A stretch of 64,000 bases of DNA from Serratia fonticola (GCF_001006005.1 NZ_CP011254.1:3410001-3474000), one strand, 5' to 3'. Numbered from the stretch's first letter, positions 20,363 to 29,723 are shown. Program-made: numbers and translations. Notes: generated by a model from the sequence alone, not told the origin.

Positions 20363-21673
20363 ATGAGCGAATTTCTGGGGGTATTGCGCTGGATCACGGT
20401 CAATATTTTTGGGGAAGCGTCTATTCTAATCGGCCTGATTGTGCTGCTGGGCTTGGTGTTACAAGGTAAACCGCTGGCGGATATTGTTTCTGGTACCTTG
20501 AAAGGCATTTTGGGGTTTCTGATTATCGGGGCAGGGGCGGGGATTATCGTCTCGGCCTTGCTCATCTTCCAGCCCATTTGGACGGAAGTGTTTGGCCTGA
20601 GTTCGATGAATCTGACGAATATTATCGGCCAGGTACATTTCTCCGAACGCTATGGCAGCAGCGTAACTATCGCCATTGCTGGCGGGTTTGCGCTTAACCT
20701 GCTGCTGGCTCGGCTGACCCGCTTTAAATATATCTATCTGACTGGCCACATGATGTTCTGGACCACGATGATTTTTGCCGGGGTGATGGTTAACAGTAAT
20801 CCGGCCATTTCCGGCCTGCAACTGACGTTGATGCTGACGGTGATCATGGGGCTTTACTGGACGTTGCAGCCAGCGCTGGTACAACCCTGGGTGCGCAAGA
20901 TCACCGGCAACGACAACGTGGCATTGGGGCACACCTCTGCCTCTGTGGCTTTGCTAGGGGCGTTGTTTGGCCAGATTTTCGCGGCCAACAAAATCAGCTC
21001 TGAAGATATCAAAGTACCGAAAAAACTGGGATTTCTGCGGGATTCTAACGTGGTGACCGCATTGACCATGTCGCTGCTGTTCTTTATTGGGACCTTTATT
21101 CTGCAAATCAAAGGTACGCCAAAAGCGGCTGAAATCCTGGCGCAGTCTGGCGACCTGAGTTTCTACATCTATGCGCTGAAACAGTCACTGATGTTTACCG
21201 GTGGTATTGCCGTGGTGTTGCTCGGCGTGCGGATGTTCATCGGTGAAATGGTGCCAGCGTTTAACGGTATCGGTTCACGCCTGGTGCCCGGAGCCAAACC
21301 TGCACTCGACTGCCCAATCCTGTTCAACTTTGCCCCCAATGCGGTGGTGTTAGGCTTTGTCGGTGCCTTTATCGGCTCGCTGTTGTGGCTCACCCTGATC
21401 GGCCGCTATACCGGCTACGTGTTTATCCCCAGCATGATCGTGATTTTCTTCCATGCCGGTACGGCAGGGGTATTTGGCAATATCACCGGCGGCTATAAAG
21501 GGGCGCTGTTGGCCGGATTTATTACCTCGACCGTGGTGGCCTGGGGGCAATATTTCTGTGTCAGCTATTTTATCAACGACACCATTCCCGACACCGCTCT
21601 GTGGGCCGGTGACAGCGATATGTTTGTGCTGGCACCGCTGATTGCGGCTTTAACCAGGCTGCTAACATTCTGA
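20363..21673 (+). CDS. PTS EIIC permease, UlaA-like
   Basis: A 436-residue membrane permease with about ten or eleven hydrophobic segments, of the SgaT/UlaA (ascorbate) family; helpful blocks are FSERYGSSVTIAIAGGFALN, LTGHMMFWTTMIFAG and FFHAGTAGVFGNITGGYKGA. It carries the substrate through the inner membrane while EIIB phosphorylates it. Ascorbate itself is doubtful because no ulaD, ulaE or ulaF genes are nearby. The stop TGA overlaps an ATG that could start the next gene. Confidence 0.88.
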   Translation: MSEFLGVLRWITVNIFGEASILIGLIVLLGLVLQGKPLADIVSGTLKGILGFLIIGAGAGIIVSALLIFQPIWTEVFGLSSMNLTNIIGQVHFSERYGSSVTIAIAGGFALNLLLARLTRFKYIYLTGHMMFWTTMIFAGVMVNSNPAISGLQLTLMLTVIMGLYWTLQPALVQPWVRKITGNDNVALGHTSASVALLGALFGQIFAANKISSEDIKVPKKLGFLRDSNVVTALTMSLLFFIGTFILQIKGTPKAAEILAQSGDLSFYIYALKQSLMFTGGIAVVLLGVRMFIGEMVPAFNGIGSRLVPGAKPALDCPILFNFAPNAVVLGFVGAFIGSLLWLTLIGRYTGYVFIPSMIVIFFHAGTAGVFGNITGGYKGALLAGFITSTVVAWGQYFCVSYFINDTIPDTALWAGDSDMFVLAPLIAALTRLLTF

Positions 21674-21690
21674 TGTTGAGAGGGAAGGCT

Positions 21691-22431
21691 ATGAGTAAAG
21701 CGTTGACCCAGTATTATGAGCAAATCCGGCAGAAGCTGGCCCAGTTGGAATCGCAGCCAGACACGATAAACCGTGCGGCGCAGATGATGGCGGACACGGT
21801 GCTGGCCGAGAGGGATCTGTTCGTTTTCGGTGCCAGCCATGCCGGCATTCTGGCCGAGGAGATGAGCTACCGGGCCGGTGGCTTGGCTATCGTTAATCCT
21901 TTATTTACCCCTGCACTGATGCTCAATGTCCGGCCATTGACGCTGACCAGCGCGGTGGAAAACGTTGAAGGCCTGGGACGGGTGTTGATCGAGCAATCAC
22001 CGCTGCAAGCGGGGGATACGCTGCTGATCCACTCGGTTTCTGGCCGCAACGCCATTACCATCGATGTCGCGCTGGCCGCTCTGAAGGTTGGCGCGAAGGT
22101 GATTGCCATCACCAGTCTGGCCACCGCGGCCAGGGTGACATCCCGACACTCCAGCGGCAAGCTGTTGGTGGATATCGCCGATATCACCATTGATAACCAA
22201 TGCGAGTATGGTGATGCCGCCGTCAGCCTGCCGGGATTGGCCCAGAAGGCGGCACCGCTCTCAACCATTATGGGGGCAACTATTGCCAACAGTCTGGTAC
22301 TGCGGATCTGTGAACTGATGCAGCAGAAACAGCGCACTCCGCCGATCCTGGCAAGCGCAAACATAGACGGCAATCAGCAGATAAATCAGGATATACTTGA
22401 CGCTTACAGGAGCCAAATACACTACCTCTGA
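21691..22431 (+). CDS. SIS-domain phosphosugar-binding protein (UPF0309 type)
   Basis: A 246-residue single-SIS protein. FVFGASHAGILAEEMSYRAG and LIHSVSGRNAITIDVALAAL (about residues 110-130) are the phosphosugar-binding loops, and the order with GGLAIVNPLFTPALML fits the UPF0309/COG4821 group, whose function is undefined. SIS proteins isomerise or cleave aldose/ketose phosphates, so it likely handles the product made by the PTS. The ATG at 21691 follows AGGGAAGG; an alternative ATG at 21673 overlaps the EIIC stop. Confidence 0.82.
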   Translation: MSKALTQYYEQIRQKLAQLESQPDTINRAAQMMADTVLAERDLFVFGASHAGILAEEMSYRAGGLAIVNPLFTPALMLNVRPLTLTSAVENVEGLGRVLIEQSPLQAGDTLLIHSVSGRNAITIDVALAALKVGAKVIAITSLATAARVTSRHSSGKLLVDIADITIDNQCEYGDAAVSLPGLAQKAAPLSTIMGATIANSLVLRICELMQQKQRTPPILASANIDGNQQINQDILDAYRSQIHYL

Positions 22432-22444
22432 GCGGAGCATCAGT

Positions 22445-23200
22445 ATGTTTGAGTCGGATGGACTGCCACTGTATCTCAGGATAAAAGGCATTATCCTGCA
22501 ACGGATTATCACCTTTACCTATGACGATAAACTCCCCGGCGAGTTACTGCTTGCCGATGAGTTTAAGGTCGCCCGCGGGACCATCAAGCAAGCGATCGAT
22601 TCACTGGCCAGTGTTGGCATGGTGCATCGGGAGCAGGGCAAAGGGACCTTCATCAATCGTGATGCGTTGCATAAACACTACACCGATCTGCCAGATGTCC
22701 TGCTGAGCTTTAATTCGGCTATGCCGGTTGAAGTAGAAATCCTTTCCCTGTTATCGACCATGGCCGATCAAGAGGTGGCTGAGCGGATGCATCTGGATTT
22801 AGGCCACCAACTGATGCGTCTTGAGCGGTTGTTCATGCAGGGGGAGAAAGTGGTGGGCCATTCGATCACCCACTTGAATGGACGGGTGTATAACGATCTG
22901 AGTCATGTTGACGGAAGCAGCCCGCTGTATGAACAACTACGAGAAACGTTCGGTTATTCTCCAACCAAGGCAACGGAACGTTATTTACCGATGATCTGCG
23001 ATGCCAAACTGGCCAGCTTGCTGAACATCGAGCAAGGCTCGGCTTTGTTCAGGGTTGAGCGGACCGCCAGTAATCTGGACGATGTGGTACTTGAATACAG
23101 CATCACTCATACTCAGGATGCTGCACTGTCGTTACAGATCGTCGCTAATCAGAGCGTGGTGAACCAGCAATGGAACTGCACCATTAATAAGGCGCCGTGA
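22445..23200 (+). CDS. GntR/HutC-family regulator of the PTS cluster
   Basis: A 251-residue regulator: N-terminal GntR winged helix (about 5-70; LADEFKVARGTIKQAIDSL) and C-terminal UTRA effector domain (about 90-240; VGHSITHLNGRVYNDL). UTRA domains bind small ligands, often phosphorylated sugars made by a neighbouring PTS. It is the last gene, 13 bases after the SIS gene, so it is probably co-transcribed and autoregulated. The ATG at 22445 has GGAG upstream; an earlier in-frame TTG is within the SIS gene. Confidence 0.87.
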   Translation: MFESDGLPLYLRIKGIILQRIITFTYDDKLPGELLLADEFKVARGTIKQAIDSLASVGMVHREQGKGTFINRDALHKHYTDLPDVLLSFNSAMPVEVEILSLLSTMADQEVAERMHLDLGHQLMRLERLFMQGEKVVGHSITHLNGRVYNDLSHVDGSSPLYEQLRETFGYSPTKATERYLPMICDAKLASLLNIEQGSALFRVERTASNLDDVVLEYSITHTQDAALSLQIVANQSVVNQQWNCTINKAP

Positions 23201-23207
23201 GTTGATA

Positions 23208-23233
23208 GCCCCCTTTCCGCGCAAGAGAGGGGG
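23208..23233. terminator. GC-rich hairpin between convergent genes
   Basis: GCCCCCT and AGGGGGC arms enclose a short loop between the end of the GntR gene (+) and the end of the PfkB kinase gene (-). There is no T run on either side, so it may end transcription only weakly. Confidence 0.4.
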
Positions 23234-23241
23234 CGCCGAAT

Positions 23242-24105
23242 TCAGCGGGTGGGGTGGGAAACGTGTTCGGCGGCAGCCTTGTTCGCTCTAGCCACTGCCT
23301 GCGGTAATGTTTGCCCTTGTAACAATGAGGCGCACAACATGCCCATAAAACAGTCACCGGCACCGTGAGTGCTGACCAGCTCGACCTTCAGCGCCGGAAG
23401 GGATTGGCTGCTGCTACCGGCCTCACAGAAGGCGACGCCATGTTCACCCGCAGTGACCACCACGGCCTTAAAACTAGCGCTCAATGCCTCGGCAGCCATA
23501 CAGGCCTGCTGCAAATCGTTGACCGTAATGCCACTAAGATCGCGTGCTTCAACCGCATTGACCACCAGCAGATCGATGCAAGCCTGGAGCTGTGCGCTGA
23601 GTTCACGGGCCGGAGCGGCGTTCAGGCAGACCAACGCACCGTGATTTTTGGCCTGTTTGGCGGCAACCAGGTTAATCGCTTCGGGCACTTCGTTTTGTAG
23701 TAACAGCATGCCGGTATCTTGCCAGAGGCTACCCTGATCCAACTGCTGGGGAGCGATCAGGTTGTTGGCATTCGAGACCACCACTGCACCATAATCACCT
23801 TCGGCATCCATAATAGCGACGCTCATACCGGAAGGTGCCGCCGAGGTTATCTCGACGTGGCGCGTATCAACCTGGTTTTCCATTAGCACCGCGAGCAGGA
23901 ATCTACCCGGATCGTCAGCGCCTACCGCGCCAACGAAGCTGACCTGCGCCCCCGCCTTGGCTGCCGAAACCGCTTGATTGCCCCCTTTGCCACCAAATTT
24001 ATAGGCGCAACTGCTACCGATCACCGTTTCGCCTTTTTCTGGCCGATGGGGCGCCTGCAGCATAATGTCGTAATGAAGACTGCCAGCGACTACGATTTTA
24101 CTCAT
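23242..24105 (-). CDS. Ribokinase-like PfkB sugar kinase
   Basis: A 287-residue PfkB-family kinase. The sugar-binding region is FGGKGGNQAVSAAKAGA (about 37-53), and the C-terminal anion hole and catalytic Asp are in STHGAGDCFMGMLCA (about 245-260). Close in layout to RbsK, it phosphorylates a sugar in the cytoplasm with ATP. It is the last gene of the - strand sugar operon, two bases after the RpiR gene. The sugar is unknown. Confidence 0.88.
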   Translation of the reverse strand: MSKIVVAGSLHYDIMLQAPHRPEKGETVIGSSCAYKFGGKGGNQAVSAAKAGAQVSFVGAVGADDPGRFLLAVLMENQVDTRHVEITSAAPSGMSVAIMDAEGDYGAVVVSNANNLIAPQQLDQGSLWQDTGMLLLQNEVPEAINLVAAKQAKNHGALVCLNAAPARELSAQLQACIDLLVVNAVEARDLSGITVNDLQQACMAAEALSASFKAVVVTAGEHGVAFCEAGSSSQSLPALKVELVSTHGAGDCFMGMLCASLLQGQTLPQAVARANKAAAEHVSHPTR

Positions 24106-24106
24106 G

Positions 24107-24964
24107 TTAGTATTCTCTTAAATCACGGACCGCCTGCTGGGTTTTCATCAGATTCTTTTCAGCCTGCTTCAAATCCTTTTTCGCAATCGCCACAAACAGT
24201 GCATCAAGGATATTAAGTTGAGCAATGCGTGCCGCTGCGTTTTCCCCAAGCAAATGCGAACCCTGTGAGGTTGAATTGAGAACCACATGCGCATTACGCG
24301 CAATGGGCGACTCGGCATAATTGCTGATGGCAATCACCTTGGCACCGTTGCGCGCGGCCAGCTTAATGGGATCGTTGACCGCACGGGTAGCGCCGGAATG
24401 GCTGATTGCCACCACGGCATCATCATCCGATAAGATCGCAGCAGACATCAGCATGGTGTGGGCATCATCGTAGACCGTCGATTTAATCCCGATCTTTAGC
24501 AGCTTATGCGCCAGATCGCGGGCAATGGTGGCCGAACCACCGACGGCATAGAGATCGATGTGCCGAGCCTTGAACAGAATATCTGCGGCGCGGTTAAATT
24601 CAGAAACGTCTAGAATAGAAATGGTTTCTTCTATTGCCTGAATCGACGTTTTGAATACCTTTTCCAGTAATTGCTCCGACGAATCATCAGGCTCAATTTC
24701 TGCATGCAAACTTGCTACTTCAGAATAGTTATAGTAAATCAAACTGCTTCTGAACTCTCTGAAGCCAGAGAAGTTGAGCTTTTTTGCCAGTTTAACTACC
24801 ATCCCCTCAGAAACTTTATTTTCCAGCGCAATCTCTTTTAATGAGGTTTGCTCGGATAAATCAGTTTTCGAGGTGATCGAGTCCACCACTTTTCTTTCCA
24901 GTGGCGTCAGTTGTGGCAATCTCATGCGAATTTGAGCGCCAATTGCTCGCGGATCCTGCTTCAT
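24107..24964 (-). CDS. RpiR-family regulator of the ABC sugar operon
   Basis: A 285-residue RpiR/AlsR regulator: N-terminal helix-turn-helix (about 1-80; ENKVSEGMVVKLAKKLNFSG, FREFR) and a C-terminal SIS domain (about 120-260; VVAISHSGATRAVNDPIKLA) that binds a sugar phosphate. The start overlaps the permease stop (TAATG). Likely represses this operon until the kinase product accumulates; two similar sites in front of the first gene could be its targets. Confidence 0.87.
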   Translation of the reverse strand: MKQDPRAIGAQIRMRLPQLTPLERKVVDSITSKTDLSEQTSLKEIALENKVSEGMVVKLAKKLNFSGFREFRSSLIYYNYSEVASLHAEIEPDDSSEQLLEKVFKTSIQAIEETISILDVSEFNRAADILFKARHIDLYAVGGSATIARDLAHKLLKIGIKSTVYDDAHTMLMSAAILSDDDAVVAISHSGATRAVNDPIKLAARNGAKVIAISNYAESPIARNAHVVLNSTSQGSHLLGENAAARIAQLNILDALFVAIAKKDLKQAEKNLMKTQQAVRDLREY

Positions 24965-25935
24965 TACTTGCCTCTTGTCGCTCGGTCAATCAACATGGCT
25001 ATGATAATAATAAGCCCTGTGGCAAGCAATTGATAAAACGCCTGAATATTTAGCAACGTCAATCCGTTACGTAACGAGCCCAGAATGATGGCGCCGATCA
25101 GCGTGCCGATCACACTGCCTTTGCCCCCCATCAAGGATGCCCCACCTATAGCGGCAGCCGCGATGGCATCCAATTCCCACAGGTTGCCCATTGTCGGTTC
25201 GGCAGCACCCAGGCGGCCAATCAGGATCAGTGAAGCCAGCGAGGCCAACACGCCGGAAATCACAAACACCGTCACTTTGGTTCTTTTTACCGGTACACCG
25301 GCTACGCGTGCAGCCTCTTCGTTACCGCCAACCGCCAGAATATATTCCCCCAGCGGAGTTTTATTCATCACCACCCACAGGATGATGGCGATGGTAACCA
25401 CAATCACGATCGGGCTTGGCACACCGAAAATTTCGCTGTTGATGAAATTACGAAACTCCATTGGGATGCCAAAGATAGGGTTGCCGTTGGTAAAGATCAG
25501 TGCCATGGCCCGGAACAGCGAGAGGCCGCCCAGGGTGACAATGAAAGGCTGTAATCCGGCGTAGGCTACCAGCGTGCCGCTGAAAACCCCACACAGTGCG
25601 CCCACACCCAAGGTTGCCATTATCGCCAGCGGTACGGGCACCCCAGCGACCATCAGCGTAGCACCCAGCACCGCGGATAACGCCGCCGTTGGCCCCACCG
25701 AGAGGTCGATACCGCCGGAGATAATCACCAGCGTCATGCCCAGGGCAATAATGCCGTTGATCGACGATTGCTGTAAAATATTCAGCAGGTTAGGCACCGT
25801 TAAAAAACCCGGTGACAGCAGCGAGAAGGTGACCACAATGATCAGTAAACCAATCAGTGTGCCCGCATCACGCAAATTAAACTTGAATAGCGCCGAGGAC
25901 GGCACTTTAGGCTGAGCCTTACCCTGAGTTATCAT
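24964..25935 (-). CDS. Ribose-type ABC transporter permease
   Basis: A 323-residue RbsC-type inner-membrane permease with eight to ten hydrophobic segments. Family blocks are NGIIALGMTLVIISGGIDLS, VGPTAALSAV, AAAAIGGASLMGGKGSVIGT and GSLRNGLTLL. It would form a homodimeric channel paired with the ATPase encoded just upstream (41-base gap). Confidence 0.92.
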   Translation of the reverse strand: MITQGKAQPKVPSSALFKFNLRDAGTLIGLLIIVVTFSLLSPGFLTVPNLLNILQQSSINGIIALGMTLVIISGGIDLSVGPTAALSAVLGATLMVAGVPVPLAIMATLGVGALCGVFSGTLVAYAGLQPFIVTLGGLSLFRAMALIFTNGNPIFGIPMEFRNFINSEIFGVPSPIVIVVTIAIILWVVMNKTPLGEYILAVGGNEEAARVAGVPVKRTKVTVFVISGVLASLASLILIGRLGAAEPTMGNLWELDAIAAAAIGGASLMGGKGSVIGTLIGAIILGSLRNGLTLLNIQAFYQLLATGLIIIIAMLIDRATRGK

Positions 25936-25976
25936 AATGATTGCCTTAATAAAAATATAAGATACAGAAGCCGTTT

Positions 25977-27470
25977 TTAATTCAGATCGTTAATCGCATA
26001 ACGAGCGATATTTTCTTCTGTAATATCGTCGCCTTTGAGTTCCCGGGTAATTTTCCCTTCGCGCATCACCAGTACCCGATCGGAGATACGAATAATTTCT
26101 GGCATTTCGGATGAGACCACTACAATAGCCTTTCCTTGCTTGGCGAGTTTTTCGATTAAATTATAAATTTCTGATTTGGCGCCGATATCGATCCCACGCG
26201 TGGGCTCATCAAATAAAAATACTTTATTATCTGCCGCGACCCACCGGCCAATAATGACCTTTTGCTGATTACCGCCACTCAAGGTGCCGATGGGTTTATC
26301 AATATTCAGCGGGCGCAGGTTTAAGTCGGACATCACTTCCAGGGCCAACTGGTTTAGTTTGGTTTTTTTTAACCAGCCGTAACGGGTGAAGTTACTCATC
26401 GAGGGCAGCGCCATATTCATTTTTACCGCTCGCTCTTTAATAATACCCTCTTTTTTGCGATCTTCCGGCACCAAACCGATGCCAGCCTTGATTGCCGAGC
26501 TGACATTAAGCTTTTTCACCGGCGAGCCTTCAACCAACACTTGGCCGCTGGTTTTGGCGTCGATACCGGCGATCAGCTTCAGTAGCTCGGTACGGCCTGC
26601 GCCGACCAGGCCTGCGATCCCCAGAACTTCTCCTGCCTGTACGCTGAAGCTGGCTGACAGTACGGCTTTGTCGCGTCCAAGGTCTTCTACGCGCAAAATT
26701 TCTTTGTCGGTGACATAAGAGTGATGCTGCACTTTCTCAATCTTGCGTCCGACCATTTTGGTGACGATGGTTTCTTCCGTTTCGTCGCAGATATTGACCA
26801 CGCCGACCTGTTTACCATCGCGTAAAATCGTGGCGCGATCGCAGACTTTAAAAATCTCATTCATCTTATGCGAGACATAAATCAGCGCGACGTTCATCGA
26901 TTTAAGATCGGCGATCAACTCGGCCAGCCGATCAAATTCCCTTGGCGTCAGGCTGGACGTTGGCTCATCCATCGCAATGATTTTGGCCTCATCCAGTAAT
27001 GCCCGGGCAATTTCGACGATCTGCTGCTGAGAGACCTTCAGATTCTTGATTGGCTCGTTCGGGTCGATGGTGGGATCGAGCCGTCTCAGGATCGCCTTTG
27101 CCCTTGCGTACTGGGCTTTCTTATCCACGAACAGGCCCTGGCACTGGGTCAGCGGCCTGCCAAGAAACATATTCTGCGCTACGGAGAGTTCAGGAACATG
27201 CTGCAATTCCTGGTGGATCATGGCGATCCCCGCCTGGCGTGCGGAAAGCGGGTTTTTCATCAGGATCGTTTGACCTTCAACCTGGATTTCACCAGAGTCA
27301 GCTGCCCGTACTCCAGAGAGAATATTCAGCAGCGTCGATTTCCCTGCGCCGTTTTCCCCGATTAAGGCATGGACTTCCCCGTGCCTGACCGAAAAATCTA
27401 CGTCCTGAACCGCAGCCGCGCTGCCGTAGGTTTTATTAATGCCACGCATCGTTAAACAAAACTGTTCCAT
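25977..27470 (-). CDS. Ribose-type ABC transporter ATPase (RbsA/MglA-like)
   Basis: A 497-residue double-cassette ATPase. The N-terminal half has Walker A GENGAGKST, signature LKVSQQQIVEIARAL and Walker B IIAMDEPTSSL. The C-terminal half has the degenerate Walker A GLVGAGRTE and signature LSGGNQQKVIIGRW, usual for carbohydrate uptake CUT2 systems. The ATG at 27470 has GGAGGG upstream; the extension to 27545 would run into the binding-protein gene. Confidence 0.93.
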   Translation of the reverse strand: MEQFCLTMRGINKTYGSAAAVQDVDFSVRHGEVHALIGENGAGKSTLLNILSGVRAADSGEIQVEGQTILMKNPLSARQAGIAMIHQELQHVPELSVAQNMFLGRPLTQCQGLFVDKKAQYARAKAILRRLDPTIDPNEPIKNLKVSQQQIVEIARALLDEAKIIAMDEPTSSLTPREFDRLAELIADLKSMNVALIYVSHKMNEIFKVCDRATILRDGKQVGVVNICDETEETIVTKMVGRKIEKVQHHSYVTDKEILRVEDLGRDKAVLSASFSVQAGEVLGIAGLVGAGRTELLKLIAGIDAKTSGQVLVEGSPVKKLNVSSAIKAGIGLVPEDRKKEGIIKERAVKMNMALPSMSNFTRYGWLKKTKLNQLALEVMSDLNLRPLNIDKPIGTLSGGNQQKVIIGRWVAADNKVFLFDEPTRGIDIGAKSEIYNLIEKLAKQGKAIVVVSSEMPEIIRISDRVLVMREGKITRELKGDDITEENIARYAINDLN

Positions 27471-27489
27471 AAACCCTCCGTCGCCTGGC

Positions 27490-28530
27490 TTATTGCTGTA
27501 CCAGCAGTTGGCGCAGTTTCTCGTTGTCTTTGGTGGAGAAAGCATCCGCGTTTTCTTTGGTGATCAAAGCCTGTGGGGTGGAGACTACGCGTGAAATTTT
27601 CTGCCCGTCGATAAGGCGCAACATTACTTCCATCGCCACTTCGCCAGTCAGTACTGGGAAGCTGTCCACTGTGCCGGTCAACTCACCGCGTTTGATGGAA
27701 GCATAGGCATCGGAAATCCCATCGGTACCAAACACTGCGACCTGGTTGGTTTTACCCTGTGCGCGAACCGCTTCAACCACTCCGAGTGCCATACCGTCGT
27801 TGTTGGCGTAGAAACCAACCATATCCGGATGCTGCTGCAAGATAGTGGTGGCGGCGTTATAGGCATTTTCCCGGCTCCAGTTGGCTGGCACGCTGGCGAC
27901 TACGGTGAACTTGCCGTTGGCACCAATGGTTTCCTTGAACCCCTTGGTTCGCTGTGTGGCGGCATAAACGCCAGCCTGGCCTTCGATCACCGCGACTTTG
28001 CCACCTTCCGGATGATGCTGGATAAACCAGTTGGCGACCCGGACACCGTTATCTTTCTGTACGTTACCTACGTAATGGGCGGCACTGGGCATGACGGCGT
28101 CGTTGACGTTGACTACCGGGATGCCCTTGCTTTTCGCTACTTCATAGGCGGGTTGCAGGTTGGCGTCCGTTTGTGGAGAAACCAGCAGGCCATTAAAGCC
28201 TTGGGAAATCAATGTTTCCGCGATCGAGAGTTGGCCTAGCTGATCGTCTTCATTGGCTGCGGCCTGATAGGCCACCATAAAGCCGTACTTTTTGGCCGTG
28301 GTTTGGTAGCCTTCCCCCAGGGAACGCCAATATTCGTTGGTAAGCGTTTTGGATACGCCGCCGATCTTCAGCTTGCTGTCCACCGCTGGCATGGGGCCAT
28401 ATTTGGCACTAAGCTCGGTCCAATCGGTACGGTCGGGTTCGGTATCAGACTGTAACGGTGGCAGATCGGCAGCATAGACACTGGTGCAAAACAGGGTAGA
28501 GGCGAGTACAGAAAGTAAGTGCTTTTTCAT
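27490..28530 (-). CDS. Periplasmic sugar-binding protein (CUT2)
   Basis: A 346-residue substrate-binding protein of the RbsB/peripla_BP_4 type with a signal peptide (MKKHLLSVLASTLFCTSVYA, cut about residue 20). Typical blocks are AETLISQGFNGLLVSPQTDA, VVNVNDAV, VAVIEGQAGVYAATQRTKGF, GFYANNDGMALGVVEAV and VAVFGTDGISDAYASI. It captures the sugar in the periplasm. The ligand cannot be named; the long charged stretch between the signal and the first strand is unusual for ribose-binding proteins. Confidence 0.9.
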   Translation of the reverse strand: MKKHLLSVLASTLFCTSVYAADLPPLQSDTEPDRTDWTELSAKYGPMPAVDSKLKIGGVSKTLTNEYWRSLGEGYQTTAKKYGFMVAYQAAANEDDQLGQLSIAETLISQGFNGLLVSPQTDANLQPAYEVAKSKGIPVVNVNDAVMPSAAHYVGNVQKDNGVRVANWFIQHHPEGGKVAVIEGQAGVYAATQRTKGFKETIGANGKFTVVASVPANWSRENAYNAATTILQQHPDMVGFYANNDGMALGVVEAVRAQGKTNQVAVFGTDGISDAYASIKRGELTGTVDSFPVLTGEVAMEVMLRLIDGQKISRVVSTPQALITKENADAFSTKDNEKLRQLLVQQ

Positions 28531-28595
28531 CTTCTTCTATCCTTGGTGCTGTGAGTTATTATTAGAGGCACCCGTTGGGCGCCCGGTTGCTGGTT

Positions 28596-29576
28596 CTATT
28601 TCGCCAGCATGATGTCGTTAACAATTTGCTGTGAGGCAACGGCGTCTTGCTTGCTGATGGCGCTCATCAACTCAGGGTTATTGTCGAGCTGCTTGCACAG
28701 TTTCAGCAGGCGGGTCACCGTTGCGATATTGGTTTCGGCTTCACGCACCGGATCCAGGCCGCTGGCGTCTGGGAAGGTGTCAAAATAGTAAGCCCCCGTG
28801 TAGCCGTCACGCTGCATCTGCCAGAGGAATTCCAGCGTCGCCCGTGGGTTGACCGAAGCCACCATCAGGCCATCGTCGCGTTTGCCCCAACCATCGTTCA
28901 GATCAAGACCCATAAGGCGAGAGCGGCGGGCGACCATGGCGGCGGCAAAGGCCGGGATCTCGTTGGCAAACAGCACGTGGGCAAAGTCGAGCGTGATACC
29001 CAGATTCGCACAGCCAGCTTCTTCAACCGCCAGCAGGCAGGTGGTGACGTTGGGAAAAATGCTGTAGGCCCGTGGCTCATTAGGTTTGTATTCGATACTG
29101 ATATCGACATCTGGAGCATATTCGGCCACTTCACGTACCGCGGAGACGGCGTCTTCCCAGATTTTTTTGTAATCTGCCTGGAAGCAATAATCAAAACCAT
29201 CCTGGCCCATCCACAGGGTCATTAAACTGGCACCAAACTCACGGCCCGCATCTATCCCACGCTTGGTCAGTTCGATCGCCTGGCGGCGGATTTTTGGGTC
29301 CGGATTGGTGAACGCCCCAATCTTGAATTCTGGCGCATCCCAGCGCATTTGCATGCCATTCACCGCCAGGCCAGCCGCTTCGATCTTTTGGCTCATGGTT
29401 TTGACATCCTCATTGATGTGCTGAGGGTAGTTTAAATCCAGGTGGGTCAATCCCTTGACCGTTCCGGCCCGCTCAATCATTTGCGATACAGAGGGTTTGC
29501 CTTTTAGTTCTGGCCAGTAAAGATTGGCTCCTGAGGCAAAGGAGTTCAAACGGGTGGCGAATTTAAGTTCTGACAT
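28596..29576 (-). CDS. Xylose isomerase-like TIM-barrel enzyme
   Basis: A 326-residue AP endonuclease 2/xylose isomerase-like barrel. Likely metal ligands are in DISIEYKPNEP (Glu near 182), ITLDFAHVLFA (Asp and His near 215), GLDLNDGW and YYFDTFPD. Such proteins isomerise or epimerise sugars or sugar phosphates. It is the first gene of the - strand operon (isomerase, binding protein, ATPase, permease, RpiR, kinase), implying isomerisation of the imported sugar followed by phosphorylation. AAGGAC precedes the ATG. Confidence 0.82.
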   Translation of the reverse strand: MSELKFATRLNSFASGANLYWPELKGKPSVSQMIERAGTVKGLTHLDLNYPQHINEDVKTMSQKIEAAGLAVNGMQMRWDAPEFKIGAFTNPDPKIRRQAIELTKRGIDAGREFGASLMTLWMGQDGFDYCFQADYKKIWEDAVSAVREVAEYAPDVDISIEYKPNEPRAYSIFPNVTTCLLAVEEAGCANLGITLDFAHVLFANEIPAFAAAMVARRSRLMGLDLNDGWGKRDDGLMVASVNPRATLEFLWQMQRDGYTGAYYFDTFPDASGLDPVREAETNIATVTRLLKLCKQLDNNPELMSAISKQDAVASQQIVNDIMLAK

Positions 29577-29617
29577 GAGGTGTCCTTGGTCAATGGTTCT
29601 GTAATGTACTTTCCTTC

Positions 29618-29723
29618 TTCACGATTTTTCGTAAAGTAGTATTTTTCTATCACTAGCCATTGACAACTGCAAGCTCACTCGTCGTTTTATTAATCACTTT
29701 GCGAGGTCATTCACGAAATTTCG
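29618..29723 (-). promoter_or_regulatory. Promoter region of the sugar ABC operon with two similar operator sites
   Basis: TTCACGATTTTTCG (29618-29631) and TTCACGAAATTTCG (29710-29723) differ in two positions and each has a CGA...TCG dyad. They lie 42 and 134 bases before the isomerase gene. On the - strand a TTGTCA box at about 29662-29667 is followed at about 18 bases by a TACTAC-like -10, and the nearer site lies just downstream of it, a place suited to repression by the RpiR protein. Promoter and binding are inferred. Confidence 0.45.
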
